DNA of 64,000 nt from Agrilactobacillus fermenti (GCF_021030645.1 NZ_JACGCJ010000011.1:17906-81905), one strand, 5' to 3'; positions 6,428 to 17,113 are shown, numbered from the stretch's first letter. Program-made: numbers and translations. The notes: generated by a model not told the origin, from the sequence alone.

Positions 6428-9400
6428 TCAATGCATATCTAATTGAGCAGTGATCAAATCGGGTAAAAGCTGATGATTGATCCATAGTCTGCCAGCAATG
6501 AGATAAGTGTGATCGGTCAATTTGGTAAGTAATTGTGTCAGATTGCTATATTCTTTAAGTGTTTTGGCTTTGATTTTTGCAAATAACAGTTCTTTTTCTT
6601 CAGACATCTTGAAGAAAAGCTCTGTCTCAAAATCGTGAGTCATTAAAATTGAATCCGTTGTCGGTTCATAGTGCGGATTATTCAAGATCAACGAAAGACC
6701 ATATTGACTGCCTTGTTCCAAGGCGCGGGCGATTGGGACTGATTGATCAAGATTTAAAATGCTGGTGTCATCCATGAAAATCGGTAATGGATGGTAGGCA
6801 TTTCCATAAGTGACAGACTCAGTCAATAAATTATTCAGCATATAGTCAATAATAAACGTGCGCAATTTTGGTGGATAATGTTGGCACTTGATCACAAATA
6901 AGTGACCATCGCCATTGAAGAATTCACGCCAATGAAATTCAGACTGATAAGTGAACGGATCATGGCTGATCAATTCAGCCAATTTAGCAAGTAACTTTTG
7001 ATCTGACAAATAGTCTGGCAAATCGGTAAAGCGAAAAGTATCGGGTTGTTTTGTTAGACCATTGGAAATTGCCTGGATCAGCTGTTCAGTTTCATTGCTG
7101 GTCAGTTTAAAAGCAGAACGTAATAATGAGACAACCTGGTTGATCAGAGCTAGTAAAGTATTAGTAGAAGGATGATCCGTCAAGGTTTGGCGAATCACGG
7201 CAAAAGGATCTAAACGAATTGCCATTTGATCTAGGTCGTTGAAGGTAATTTTATCAAAATCCGCATCATCAAAGTAAGCCATGTGCGCCTCATCCGTGAT
7301 CAAGGCGACCATACTGATTTTTACTTGGGTAAATTGTTTTAAGAGCTGACGAATGAAAGCCATTTTTACCGAACTATTATCGCCAAACATCAATAGATGG
7401 CGATCGGTCAGTTCTGGATTGGAATAGGCCCAATTGACCATCATTTGATTCGTCATACTGCGGCCGAGATAGAACTGGGTAGCCGCTTGATTGAGATTTT
7501 TAGCTGTTAGTAGGCGATGCTCAATATTGGTTTCTGGCGTAACGGGGTGCACTTGGTTCAGATGGCTAACGTTACCCATAGTTTCGTTGGCAATAATTTT
7601 TTGATCTTGAGAGCTTTGCTGAATTACTGAAGGCGATTGTTGCTGCTGATAACGTTGGCTTAGCAGATCGCTATATTTGAAATCAAAAGCAGCCCCTTGA
7701 ATTAATTTTTCAATTTGGCGGCGATCTTCTAAACCGTAAGTATAAATGTCGTTGTTAGGAACTTTGACTTCAAGCAGGGCATCATGATGCTCAACTGTTC
7801 TAAAGTGCGTTGTTGCGTTAGCTGTAAAGCGAAGGGCGTGGGCCTCTAAACCATCGAGATCAGCTATTAATTCAAAGTGCGCATTAAACAGGCGATCTTT
7901 TAACGGCTCCAAGCGTTGCTTTTTTGTTTGGTCGACATCTTGTCTGGGCAGTTGTTTTAAACTGGTATAGAAAAGTTTTCCGAGAAAAATTTTGATGTAA
8001 TCTGTGAGAAATGACGTATCTAATTGATTCAGAGCGGCTGCTAAATTGGCTTTTGCAAAAGGGTGTCGGCCGATCAAAATTGGAAGAATATAAAATTGAA
8101 CTACCTTGGAATCGCTTAAATTCAGGCCCATTAGCAATAAATCGCTATTTGTTAAACCAAAGTGGGTCAAGTTTTTAGCTGTAAAAGGCATGCCTCGAGC
8201 GGTCAAACCAAAATCCTTAGCATAGCGTTTGAATACGCTAATACTGATGGGTACCCAAATAAAGTCGGGATGATAGAGTAGACCACTAATTTCCTTATAC
8301 GCCGTGATCTGCTTAAGCCCAGTTTGTAAAATATTTTGGTGATTATAAGTATGCCAATAATCATTAAATAGATTTGTATAGGCTAATAGATCACGTTGTT
8401 GCTTTTTAGTAGGTTCAATTTGATATGCTGCCAAATATTGCTGCCATTGATGCTGCTGGTTGGTATTTTTAGTCACGGCTACGACATCAAAATTAACTGG
8501 ATCCGCAACATGATAGCGGGTCAAGTTGAAGGTCGCGTCAGTCTCCAGTGCGTCGATCAAAGGTGCGCCAGGTTCAAAAATCAACGTCTGGTTACTGCTG
8601 GAAAGCAAGGCTTCAGTCTCAGCTTCGTTAGGATCATGGGTATACATGGCCCAAATATCATTGAGAATATAAGGTGACAGATAGTTACGATTCATCATGG
8701 CTAAACTATTCCACTTTGCCGCAAAGTCGATCAAAGATGCCGACGAATCTGCGTTTTTAGTTCCGAAGCCTTGAATGGGGACACCGCGAACCTTAGTGGT
8801 TTGTGCATTTGGAATCAGACCGTTTAAAGCATAACTAGGTTCCAAATTAGTGTTCAGCTGATGGACCTCATGTAATACACGCTGAGGTTGGAAGAAAGTA
8901 ATATGAAAGGCTTCATCTAAAGGCATATCGTCGTTGAAATAAATGGCTAAATTGTTTTGCATGATTTGAATCAATTTTTGCCAGGTTTCGTCTGAAAATT
9001 GAGCATAGTCGATCTGATACCCAAGCAGTTTCGCCAATTCTGAGCGTGTATGGATTTGCAAAAACGCTTCGATGATCTGGTTATCGGCACTTTTTTCAAA
9101 ATGCAGTTCTAGCGGGGTAACTTCACCCAGCGGACTTTTTTTGAAGTCATTGATGAAAAAGCGCACAATGCTGTTTAAAATTGTGGCGTCTGGCCGAATA
9201 TGGATGAAGCGAATTTTCAAAGGCTGCTGTTGTAATACTTGCAACAAGAATTCATGATTTTCTTTGTAATTGGTTAAGATATGACTCAAAATCGGGGCAT
9301 AGTTAGATTTTAAGTGATGTTTTTGCTGTGACGTATAGCGGAGCCAATGATTAGAAAAGGTCCGATCAGCCTGATAAATCTGATTATTTAAAATTAAGTA

Positions 9401-11506
9401 GGGCATCAATCCGGCAGCTGATAGTTGTGCCTGAATCGTTTCGTTTAACGTGCTTGTAGTTAAATGCTTGTTATAATACAGCTGATAAGCTAATAATAAC
9501 GGCGAGAAAGGTGACAAATAAAATGAATGATCAGACCAAACTGCTCCAATATAAAACAAATTAATGATTTGTTGAGGCAAGCCATTATCGTTATTGTGGG
9601 TTGATAGATGTGCTGAGACTTGATCCAGGAATTGCTGCACAGTCACTTGAAAATAGCGTGGCCAGTTGGATAGGCTTAAAAGGCGATCGTGGTCCATCAG
9701 GGTTTGAGCTAATTGCTCCAACGTTAATTGAATGTCATCTGGTAAATCTAGCTCTTGGGCTTGAAAATTACCGTTAGCGTCAAGTTTGCCGTAAAATTTT
9801 TGTTGTTGGGTCATTTGCTGTTCCAGGGCATACCAATGTTGCTGTGAGGCGTTCAAATAATAAGCTTTGTCATTATCGATCAATTTATTTTGATCAAAGA
9901 ACAGGCCATGTTTTGATTGGCGGCGTAGATTTTCAATCTGATAATTATTTAAAAAATGCTTCACGATGGGCTCATAATGCAGTTGGAATTTCAATGGTAT
10001 GAGATGTTCAAAAATATTGGGCAGCATGACGGTAAAATGGACCTGAGCCGTTTGTTCTAAGAGTGGCGCAAAATCCAATTGAGTGGTCTGGCTAATAAAG
10101 AATTCATGTAACTTATGTTGTGAGACAGAAATTTTAGTACTGGCTTGACTGTTGCCATTCAAGAAAGTGACCGATGGTGTATCTGAATGGATCTGGATGG
10201 CATAATCACCATGGGCAGCTACTGATAAACTAAAGGTAGGTGCGATAGTTGTTAAATGTCGTGGATCCATTGGTAAGACAGCAATTTTAAAAATTAACGG
10301 CAGTTTGACAGCTTCAGCTTTGTAATAAATTTGACCATAGTAAACTTGCCGGGTGTCGGCTTTGTCTAAGTTTAAAACCAATAATCGATCTACGACTTTG
10401 ATAGCACCAGCAAGCGGCTCTTTACCCTTAAACAGAAATGATTTTTCAAAAACAAGCCCATTTGCATTCAACTCAGCATTGAAAGGCAGCCGAATCACTA
10501 GGCTATTATTTTGCTCAGAAGGTTTAACGAAAGCTAAAATACTATATTCTTGGGCAGAATGCAGCTGCGCTTGTTCATCACTAAAGTGACGTTGCTGCAC
10601 CCAGAAATTAAGGTGTCGATTCAGTTTTTCAAGTTTGGCAACTTGAAGTTGTACCGTTGAAAAAGTTTGGTTCAAGAAGTTTTGCCGGGCCGTATACACT
10701 TCGTTAAATGGCCGTTCCTGCCAATTAGCTGCAAAATGAGCAAATTCTGTGGGATCCTCAAACGAAAGGTAGTTCTCAAGCTGGTGATTTGGATCTTGCT
10801 TGCTTAAAATATGCTGGATTTCGAGATGCAGCTTATGATTTTGCTGGATCCGTTTATTGGCGATCATATGGCTAGCCGTGCGTAGTTCTGCATCATAGAA
10901 GTAGCCGTGCTGTTGGTAGTCTTTTGCCAGCAGCGTCTTTTTTTGTAATAAATTATAAATTTCTGCTAGTTCGGCCAATGGCTCTTTGGCTTGTTTATGT
11001 GGCGTGCGTCGTAAGATGTCAGTCACTAAGGCTTTCTCGCCGATTTTAAGCTGAGAAAGGCCCCTCAAGGTTTCAAGATTTTTCAAGACTTGTTTGATAT
11101 TTAGCGGCCCACCGTTATCACTTAAATTGCGCGCATTATAAATAATTGCTGGAAATGGTTTAGCTGTTAAATAAATTAAAATGGCATTGGTGAACGGCCC
11201 TTGCTGAGTGCTTAATTCGCTTTGTAGGTGGACCAAAAATCCAGGATTGGCTTCTTGATCAAATGGTACAATGATGGCCTTTTGACCCCCTTTGGTGAGG
11301 GCAATGGTATGATAAACGTTTTGACCAGCATAAAAGTCAAAGGGTGCAATGGTGACCTTATTCGTTTTAGTTAATTGTTGGTAAAGCTGAGCGACAGTAC
11401 TTTGGTGTTTTAATAATAGATAGAATCGACTGCCATTGTTAAACGTGCCATCATGGAACCAATTTGTTAGTTGTTCAACCAAAAAGTTAAAATACCCCTC
11501 ACGCAA
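6428..11506 (-). CDS. Very large DptH-like protein with degenerate C-terminal ATPase domain
   Basis: A 1692-residue protein with a TTG start and strong SD GGGGAGGG. Its length, N-terminal pattern (SRFYLLL, FLVHLQSEL, then a helical region) and C-terminal FtsK/HerA-like domain resemble DptH, the large component of DptFGH restriction acting with DNA phosphorothioation. In the C-terminal domain (about 1370-1692) the P-loop position reads FGDNSSVKM (1374-1382): Lys is kept but the following Ser/Thr is Met and the glycines are mostly gone. A Walker B-like LPIFMDD lies near 1574-1580. It starts 52 bp after the DptF-like gene, in one operon. DptG and DndBCDE are not nearby. The DptH assignment comes from pattern memory and should be treated as a hypothesis. 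Confidence 0.55.
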   Translation of the reverse strand: MREGYFNFLVEQLTNWFHDGTFNNGSRFYLLLKHQSTVAQLYQQLTKTNKVTIAPFDFYAGQNVYHTIALTKGGQKAIIVPFDQEANPGFLVHLQSELSTQQGPFTNAILIYLTAKPFPAIIYNARNLSDNGGPLNIKQVLKNLETLRGLSQLKIGEKALVTDILRRTPHKQAKEPLAELAEIYNLLQKKTLLAKDYQQHGYFYDAELRTASHMIANKRIQQNHKLHLEIQHILSKQDPNHQLENYLSFEDPTEFAHFAANWQERPFNEVYTARQNFLNQTFSTVQLQVAKLEKLNRHLNFWVQQRHFSDEQAQLHSAQEYSILAFVKPSEQNNSLVIRLPFNAELNANGLVFEKSFLFKGKEPLAGAIKVVDRLLVLNLDKADTRQVYYGQIYYKAEAVKLPLIFKIAVLPMDPRHLTTIAPTFSLSVAAHGDYAIQIHSDTPSVTFLNGNSQASTKISVSQHKLHEFFISQTTQLDFAPLLEQTAQVHFTVMLPNIFEHLIPLKFQLHYEPIVKHFLNNYQIENLRRQSKHGLFFDQNKLIDNDKAYYLNASQQHWYALEQQMTQQQKFYGKLDANGNFQAQELDLPDDIQLTLEQLAQTLMDHDRLLSLSNWPRYFQVTVQQFLDQVSAHLSTHNNDNGLPQQIINLFYIGAVWSDHSFYLSPFSPLLLAYQLYYNKHLTTSTLNETIQAQLSAAGLMPYLILNNQIYQADRTFSNHWLRYTSQQKHHLKSNYAPILSHILTNYKENHEFLLQVLQQQPLKIRFIHIRPDATILNSIVRFFINDFKKSPLGEVTPLELHFEKSADNQIIEAFLQIHTRSELAKLLGYQIDYAQFSDETWQKLIQIMQNNLAIYFNDDMPLDEAFHITFFQPQRVLHEVHQLNTNLEPSYALNGLIPNAQTTKVRGVPIQGFGTKNADSSASLIDFAAKWNSLAMMNRNYLSPYILNDIWAMYTHDPNEAETEALLSSSNQTLIFEPGAPLIDALETDATFNLTRYHVADPVNFDVVAVTKNTNQQHQWQQYLAAYQIEPTKKQQRDLLAYTNLFNDYWHTYNHQNILQTGLKQITAYKEISGLLYHPDFIWVPISISVFKRYAKDFGLTARGMPFTAKNLTHFGLTNSDLLLMGLNLSDSKVVQFYILPILIGRHPFAKANLAAALNQLDTSFLTDYIKIFLGKLFYTSLKQLPRQDVDQTKKQRLEPLKDRLFNAHFELIADLDGLEAHALRFTANATTHFRTVEHHDALLEVKVPNNDIYTYGLEDRRQIEKLIQGAAFDFKYSDLLSQRYQQQQSPSVIQQSSQDQKIIANETMGNVSHLNQVHPVTPETNIEHRLLTAKNLNQAATQFYLGRSMTNQMMVNWAYSNPELTDRHLLMFGDNSSVKMAFIRQLLKQFTQVKISMVALITDEAHMAYFDDADFDKITFNDLDQMAIRLDPFAVIRQTLTDHPSTNTLLALINQVVSLLRSAFKLTSNETEQLIQAISNGLTKQPDTFRFTDLPDYLSDQKLLAKLAELISHDPFTYQSEFHWREFFNGDGHLFVIKCQHYPPKLRTFIIDYMLNNLLTESVTYGNAYHPLPIFMDDTSILNLDQSVPIARALEQGSQYGLSLILNNPHYEPTTDSILMTHDFETELFFKMSEEKELLFAKIKAKTLKEYSNLTQLLTKLTDHTYLIAGRLWINHQLLPDLITAQLDMH

Positions 11507-11557
11507 ATTGAATCCCTCCCCAGTAAATTTACAGATGGTATTATTGTTCGTTAAAAA

Positions 11558-13414
11558 TTAGTCTATCCGCGTATCATAATTAAAGTTTAAGTTTGTAAAG
11601 AGATCGGTTAAAAAAGAGCTGAAAGCTAAGTGGTGCTGACGATCGCTTGGTGACAGGACATAGTTTTGGTCCAGTTTGATAAACAAACGAAATAAACTCA
11701 GTGAAATTGGTATTTGAGCCAAGTGTTCGCCAAATTCATCAAAAATAACGCAAAAAACTTTGATCAACCGTCGCTCAGTTGTTAAATAATATACCTTGAG
11801 CTGTAACGGAATCGCTAGTTGATGAACCTGGGCCGCCGACTGATCAGACTGTGTTTGACTGTACCAGCGCTGTAAGCCAACAGCGACCAGCTTAGCAAGG
11901 TTGGCATCATAATGGTAATTTAACGCATGTGTATAGCTTTTTAAGAACCTAAAATAAACTGGATCTGCAAAAAACTCGTTTTGATGGTCAAAAAGATAAA
12001 GCACCCTTAACAACCACCGGGCTAAGGCAATATCCGGTGTATTTTGATCTATCAAAAAGTGATAACTATTTGTAAACCAATGGCTGGGTAAATGATAATG
12101 GTTGAGTTGCGCTTGTAGAAAAGCAACTTTGTCATTGGTCTCTTGAAACTGGAGTAAAAGCTGCGTGATCTTTGGATGTTGAAAAGTCACGGGATCGCAT
12201 TGGTGAAGATCAGTAAGTATTCGAGTTTGTGGCTGTTCAGGAAACATCAAGTTGAAAATTGTATTGTCCAATTTAGCTGTATCCGGTTTTGGTACCACGA
12301 TATCGTGGAAAAAGGTGAGTAACTCACGAATAGAAAAGACCTTTTGGTTTTCAAGCTGTGACTTGATCAAGGTATATTTGATACTCGTTAAGATTTGTGG
12401 GTGCGTTAATAATTGGAAATTACGGTGCAATGGTGAAATGATATTTTGGTCAACGTCCGCTTGGTAAGCCCGGTAAAAAGGATTCTCATAGGCATTTGCG
12501 GAAAATATCTTAGCTGTTAATTGATCCAAAAAGTCACTTTGAGTCCCACTAGGTGTCACATCATAAAGTGGTAGGCGATCGATATAGACAAACTGGAACT
12601 GAGCCGTGATCAAATCATGGGGTGGTCCGTCTAAGATGTTTGTTGTTTGAATCATATCTATCATTTGAGTAAACGTTCCCAGGCGTTGAGCATGGCGCGC
12701 AAAATGTTTAAGCAGTACATCTGGAATGGTCATAATTTGGTGTAAAGGCTGATTACTACGTAGCTGCTGGTCACTAAAACCGTCAAAGTCTCTTAAAAGT
12801 TGGTCGTCTAATGAAGTTAACGGATCAAAACTTATACCAGCGCCGTCTTTAATATAAAGATTTGGTAAAGTAAATAATTCAGGATGATAAGCCTGTAAAT
12901 TTGATAGGAGCTGTGATTTACCTGTACCACTACGACCAATGATCAGTGTTAAAGTATGGCTATTAGCTGGCAGCTGGTTGACAATGCGATTTAAAATAGC
13001 TGTGGCTGGGACCGGAACGTTCAGATATTTCTGTAAGTCTGTTAAGTCGGCCTTTCCATTGACAACGGCTTGAGGTGACGAAATATCCAATTGGCCAAAA
13101 AGGTGTGCCAGACGACTATGCGTGATTGATTGTCGATTCGATTCAGCCGCTTCTAATTGATAGTAGGCTAGCAGTTGCTGCATGAAAACAATTGTCTCTT
13201 GGTTGATCTGACTTGGTTGTGTGACATATCGTTGTACTTTGCGCAATTGATTTAAAGCACGCAAAGAAACTAACTGACTTTGTGTTAGTTCTTGAAGAAT
13301 ATCCTTAAAATAATGTGTGGTTTTAGGTATCGAACCAAGTGATGGAAATTGACTTTTTAACGCTGTAATCAGCGTTTGCAAAAGTTGGTCAAACACCCGT
13401 TCAAACTTTTGCAT
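11558..13414 (-). CDS. P-loop ATPase, DptF-like
   Basis: A 618-residue protein. A canonical P-loop, GRSGTGKS, sits at about residues 160-167. A central block (NPFYRAYQAD, ISPLHRNF, SIRELLTFFHDIVVP) recalls DptF, the ATPase of phosphorothioation-dependent restriction. I start it at the ATG with SD GGGAGG about nine bases upstream; a TTG-initiated frame to 13579 would add 55 AT-rich residues without an SD and run into a terminator. It is the first gene of the two-gene operon with the DptH-like protein. DptF normally pairs with DptG and DptH and with DndBCDE, none of which lies in the surrounding 6 kb. The role is therefore inferred: a defence-type ATPase pair. Confidence 0.6.
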   Translation of the reverse strand: MQKFERVFDQLLQTLITALKSQFPSLGSIPKTTHYFKDILQELTQSQLVSLRALNQLRKVQRYVTQPSQINQETIVFMQQLLAYYQLEAAESNRQSITHSRLAHLFGQLDISSPQAVVNGKADLTDLQKYLNVPVPATAILNRIVNQLPANSHTLTLIIGRSGTGKSQLLSNLQAYHPELFTLPNLYIKDGAGISFDPLTSLDDQLLRDFDGFSDQQLRSNQPLHQIMTIPDVLLKHFARHAQRLGTFTQMIDMIQTTNILDGPPHDLITAQFQFVYIDRLPLYDVTPSGTQSDFLDQLTAKIFSANAYENPFYRAYQADVDQNIISPLHRNFQLLTHPQILTSIKYTLIKSQLENQKVFSIRELLTFFHDIVVPKPDTAKLDNTIFNLMFPEQPQTRILTDLHQCDPVTFQHPKITQLLLQFQETNDKVAFLQAQLNHYHLPSHWFTNSYHFLIDQNTPDIALARWLLRVLYLFDHQNEFFADPVYFRFLKSYTHALNYHYDANLAKLVAVGLQRWYSQTQSDQSAAQVHQLAIPLQLKVYYLTTERRLIKVFCVIFDEFGEHLAQIPISLSLFRLFIKLDQNYVLSPSDRQHHLAFSSFLTDLFTNLNFNYDTRID

Positions 13415-13552
13415 GGCGCTGTTCCCTCCCAAAAAGATTATCTTACGAAATACTAACATTAAAATCACATTATTTTTTCTCATATATTGTTGAAAAATCA
13501 ACAATATATGCAATAAGGCCGTTATTTTTATAGAAAAATAACATAAATAGTT

Positions 13553-13607
13553 ATAAAAAATAGCAGGGGCCAAAAACAAAACTTAGTCTTGTTTCGGTTC
13601 CTGCTAT
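13553..13607 (-). terminator. Terminator of the tetR-mmpL operon
   Basis: On the minus strand, ATAGCAGG pairs with CCTGCTAT, with further pairing around AACAAGAC/GTTTTGTT, and is followed by a six-T run. It lies about 90 bp after the MMPL stop and upstream of the DptF-like start, so the two operons are transcribed separately. Confidence 0.75.
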
Positions 13608-13696
13608 TTATATAAATCAGTTAAATGTACTTGTGATTTCAAAGTATTTCTAAGAACAGAACCACTAATATGGAAAACTTAACATTTAGCCCATAT

Positions 13697-16600
13697 TTAT
13701 TTGTGGTCAACTGTTGCGTGTTCTTGGTCAGAGTCTGATCGATGTTTCTTAAATGAGAAGCCTTTAAGTGGTGAATCATACGTCAGTTTAATCGTAGCGG
13801 ACATCATGATTGGAATAATAATCACTAGGATTGCTAAGCCGACCATCACGCCAATCGCCACTTGAATTAAGGTCAATACTCCAGATGGAATCAAAGCTGC
13901 AAAGGTACCGGCTAGAATGATCGCAGCAGAGATGACAACAGCACCAATGATCTCTGAAGCTAAGTTCATGCTGAAACCAATATCAAACTTAGGATTTTCC
14001 TTTAATTCACGATACTTCATCATTAAGAAGATACTGTAATCAACCCCGAGGGCGATGAGCATGATGAAAGTGAAGAAAGGTGTGTTCCAAGTTAGATCAG
14101 CTTGACCTAGCACCAGCTTACTAATTTCGCGAGTGAGACTTAATGAAGTGAAGTAAGCTAATAACAAGGTGCCAATGATATAAATTGGTTGTAGTAAGGA
14201 ACGGGTGACAAAGATCAGTGCCAGTGAGATCCCAATAATCATGATCGCAGCGGTTCTTAAGAAATCACTGGAAGAGATTTGATACGTATCATTAATCGTA
14301 GATGTTTGACCACCGAAGGCTGTTTTAGCATGGTGCAATGGCGTGCCCTTCAATTGACTCTTAACATCGGTGGACATTTGATCAATACGAGACATGGCCT
14401 TGGCTGAACTTGGATTATCATCAAGCACGATCGTTAATTTCGTTGTCTTGTAATCAGAAGACATGTAGTTGTTCAATGCTTGTTTGAAAGTTTTACCTTC
14501 TAGGACGTTTTTAGGAATGTAGAAACTTTCGGCTGCTTGAGATCGGTCAAATTGATTCATGTATTGATGTGCTGAACCAAGACCACTGTTAACGCTTTGA
14601 ACCCCATTGGCAGCACTACCCAAGCCAGAACGTAATTGACCTAACATAGCTGTGCTTTGTTGTAGACCTGTGTAAAGTTGCTGTTGCCCATTTTGTAAGG
14701 TGCCCAAACCAGTCGTTAATTGTGGGGCTTGACTAGCTAGTTCGCTAGTACCATTACTCAGTTGGCTGGCGCCAGTATTGGCTTGACCAACAGCCGTTTG
14801 AACTTGCGTTAAACCACTTGAAAGCTGGTTCAATGCGGTAGCTGCACCAGGTAATGCCACATTAGCATTCTGGGCCAAGTAGGCAACTTGCGTCTTTAAT
14901 TGGGCCAATTGTGCTTCGGATTGTTGCACTTGCGTTTGTAAGCCACTTTGCTGGATGGCGGTTAAGCTTTGGCCCAAACTCTGGTCGGCAGCGCCAGCTT
15001 GCTGTAGATTAGCTGCGACCGATTGTAATTGCTGTTTAAGGCCAGCTGTTTGCTGCGTTGTCGCTGATGCCAAGCCACTAGCCATAGCTTGACTTAAAAT
15101 TTGCATTTGTGCATCAGTTAGTTGGGCGTTATTCGCTTGAGCAGCAGCTAATATTTGCTGGACTGCTTGAGAACTGTCGGCGCTTCCGGTTCCAGCTGAT
15201 TGTAAAGCACTGAGGGTTTGACCAGCAGCCTGGACATTATTGCCAATGCTCTGGGCTTGCGTTGCAACATTACCCAAATTATCGGTGATCACGCTAGTAT
15301 CAATACCGGCAGCACCATTATTTTGAAGGGCTTGGTTTAATTGCTGAATACCAGCGTTAATTTGAGGCAAGCCTTGCTGTAATGCTTGAATCTGGTTGGC
15401 ATTACCACCAGTGAGCTGGGCACTTAACTGTTGACTTAGGGCGTTCATCCCAGTAGCCAACTGCTGACTACCTGCTTGTAATTGGTCAATGCCACCAGTG
15501 AGCTGCTGGCTGCCATTGGTCAATTGATTAGTGCCATCGATCAATGAAGAAACACCAGTCAGCGCTGATTGACCATTATTTTGACCTAGCTGTTCTGTTG
15601 CACCATTGAGGCCCTTATGAATGGTACCCAGCCCTTTTTGACCTTGAGATAGACCTTTGCCTAAGGTATGCACTTGATCTTTTACATAGAGTGCTTTGAT
15701 TTTAGAACCACCTGGTTGGGTGACGGAAGCGACCGTTTTGACACCAGGTTCTTTTTGCAAGCTCTGAGTCAAATCGTCGATCGTTTTTAGATATTCTTCT
15801 TGGTTCAGCCGTTTATTGCTTTGAATGTAAAGTGTGGTTGGTTCGGCCGTCCCTTTAGAGAAATGTTTTTGAACCACGTCAAACCCTTGCTTAGCAGGGA
15901 CATCATTACCTAGTTCATGAAGATTATCGTAGTCCAAACTACTGTTATAAGTGAAGATGAACGGGACGGTCACTAGTAGAACGAGTAATAAACTAACGAT
16001 CGGGTGGAAGATACTTTTCTCAGAAAGAAAGTTCCAAAACTTGCTGGTTGAATGGCCAGAAAAGTTCTTTGCTGGCCAAAACATGCGCTTGCCTAACCAA
16101 GTCATGAAGAAAGGGTTCAAAGTTAATAGAACGACTAGTAAAACAGCGACCCCAACGGCCACACCTAGACCTGATTGGTAGATTGAGAATTTAGCTAATC
16201 CTAGAGCAGTAAAGCCAATCAGCACTGAAGAACCTGAGTACAAAATAGTTTTGCCCGCTGTTTTACGCGCCCGTTTGGTGGCAGTCCAATTGTCGTAGCC
16301 CGCCGCCAGTTCTTCTTTAAACTGGTCATATAGTAAGATATTGTAGTCGGTCCCGATCCCAAATAAGACGATGACAATAAAGACTTGAGTAAAGTCTGAT
16401 AATGGGAAGTTGAAATACTGCACGAGATTCATCACAATACTTAAAGAAACGATGAAAGAAACTCCAACGGTTAACAAGGAGATCAGCGGCACGATCGGTG
16501 ATCGGAAGACGATAATCAAAACGATAAAGATAAAGATTGCCGCAATGACTTCAGTTTTTTGAATACCACGCTGAGTTTTTTGACTAAATTCTTCATTTAG

Positions 16601-17092
16601 GATATCGGCACCGGTCACATAACTTTTAACACCCGCTGTTCTAACGGCGCTGGATAATTCTTGATTGACTTGGTTGACTGTGCCATGGTCTTTAGCAACC
16701 AAAATTTGAACAATTTGGGTAGATTTATCTTTTGAAATCAATTGCTTTTTGGTCTCAGCATTATCATTTGGGGCTGTAATAGATTTGATGCCATATTTTT
16801 TGGCATGACGGTCCAAGCGATGGATCGTGGTTTCGATATTTTCCTTTTGGGTCGGCGTCAAGGCCTTATTGCCATTATTGAAAACGGCAACAATTTGTCG
16901 GGTGTTGCCTTGACCACGGCCCCAATCCTTTTGGATCGCGTTGGCAACTTGGCTTTGCGCAGTATCTGGGATCTTGGTCTGCCCCTTATCGCGAATTAAG
17001 CCGGAAATGTTAGGCAGCATTAGGACTGCGGCAATCACTAAAATGATCCAAGCAACTAATGAGCCCACATGATTGTGTAAAAAGCGGCGCAT
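13697..17092 (-). CDS. MMPL/RND-type exporter with large extracellular coiled region
   Basis: A 1131-residue inner-membrane transporter of the MMPL family, which exports lipids, drugs or peptides using the proton gradient. A first helix near 7-30 is followed by an extracellular domain, a cluster of five to six helices (about 175-345), a very long extracellular insert, and a second helix cluster (about 935-1110). GTDYNILLYDQF and GVDYSIFLMMKYRE are the paired helix signatures of RND pumps. The insert from about 475 to 860 is Gln/Ala/Gly/Asn-rich with repeated G-x3-L-x2-G spacing, as in YhgE/Pip-like proteins, suggesting an elongated coil reaching the cell wall. It starts 21 bp after the tetR stop, with SD GAGGTG. 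Confidence 0.88.
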   Translation of the reverse strand: MRRFLHNHVGSLVAWIILVIAAVLMLPNISGLIRDKGQTKIPDTAQSQVANAIQKDWGRGQGNTRQIVAVFNNGNKALTPTQKENIETTIHRLDRHAKKYGIKSITAPNDNAETKKQLISKDKSTQIVQILVAKDHGTVNQVNQELSSAVRTAGVKSYVTGADILNEEFSQKTQRGIQKTEVIAAIFIFIVLIIVFRSPIVPLISLLTVGVSFIVSLSIVMNLVQYFNFPLSDFTQVFIVIVLFGIGTDYNILLYDQFKEELAAGYDNWTATKRARKTAGKTILYSGSSVLIGFTALGLAKFSIYQSGLGVAVGVAVLLVVLLTLNPFFMTWLGKRMFWPAKNFSGHSTSKFWNFLSEKSIFHPIVSLLLVLLVTVPFIFTYNSSLDYDNLHELGNDVPAKQGFDVVQKHFSKGTAEPTTLYIQSNKRLNQEEYLKTIDDLTQSLQKEPGVKTVASVTQPGGSKIKALYVKDQVHTLGKGLSQGQKGLGTIHKGLNGATEQLGQNNGQSALTGVSSLIDGTNQLTNGSQQLTGGIDQLQAGSQQLATGMNALSQQLSAQLTGGNANQIQALQQGLPQINAGIQQLNQALQNNGAAGIDTSVITDNLGNVATQAQSIGNNVQAAGQTLSALQSAGTGSADSSQAVQQILAAAQANNAQLTDAQMQILSQAMASGLASATTQQTAGLKQQLQSVAANLQQAGAADQSLGQSLTAIQQSGLQTQVQQSEAQLAQLKTQVAYLAQNANVALPGAATALNQLSSGLTQVQTAVGQANTGASQLSNGTSELASQAPQLTTGLGTLQNGQQQLYTGLQQSTAMLGQLRSGLGSAANGVQSVNSGLGSAHQYMNQFDRSQAAESFYIPKNVLEGKTFKQALNNYMSSDYKTTKLTIVLDDNPSSAKAMSRIDQMSTDVKSQLKGTPLHHAKTAFGGQTSTINDTYQISSSDFLRTAAIMIIGISLALIFVTRSLLQPIYIIGTLLLAYFTSLSLTREISKLVLGQADLTWNTPFFTFIMLIALGVDYSIFLMMKYRELKENPKFDIGFSMNLASEIIGAVVISAAIILAGTFAALIPSGVLTLIQVAIGVMVGLAILVIIIPIMMSATIKLTYDSPLKGFSFKKHRSDSDQEHATVDHK

Positions 17093-17113
17093 ATTAACAA
17101 TTCACCTCGAGAT

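Noticed and set aside
13415..13579. Longer N-terminus for the DptF-like protein
   Set aside because: The extra 55 codons overlap a terminator, have no SD and look like AT-rich intergenic sequence. The ATG with GGGAGG is better.
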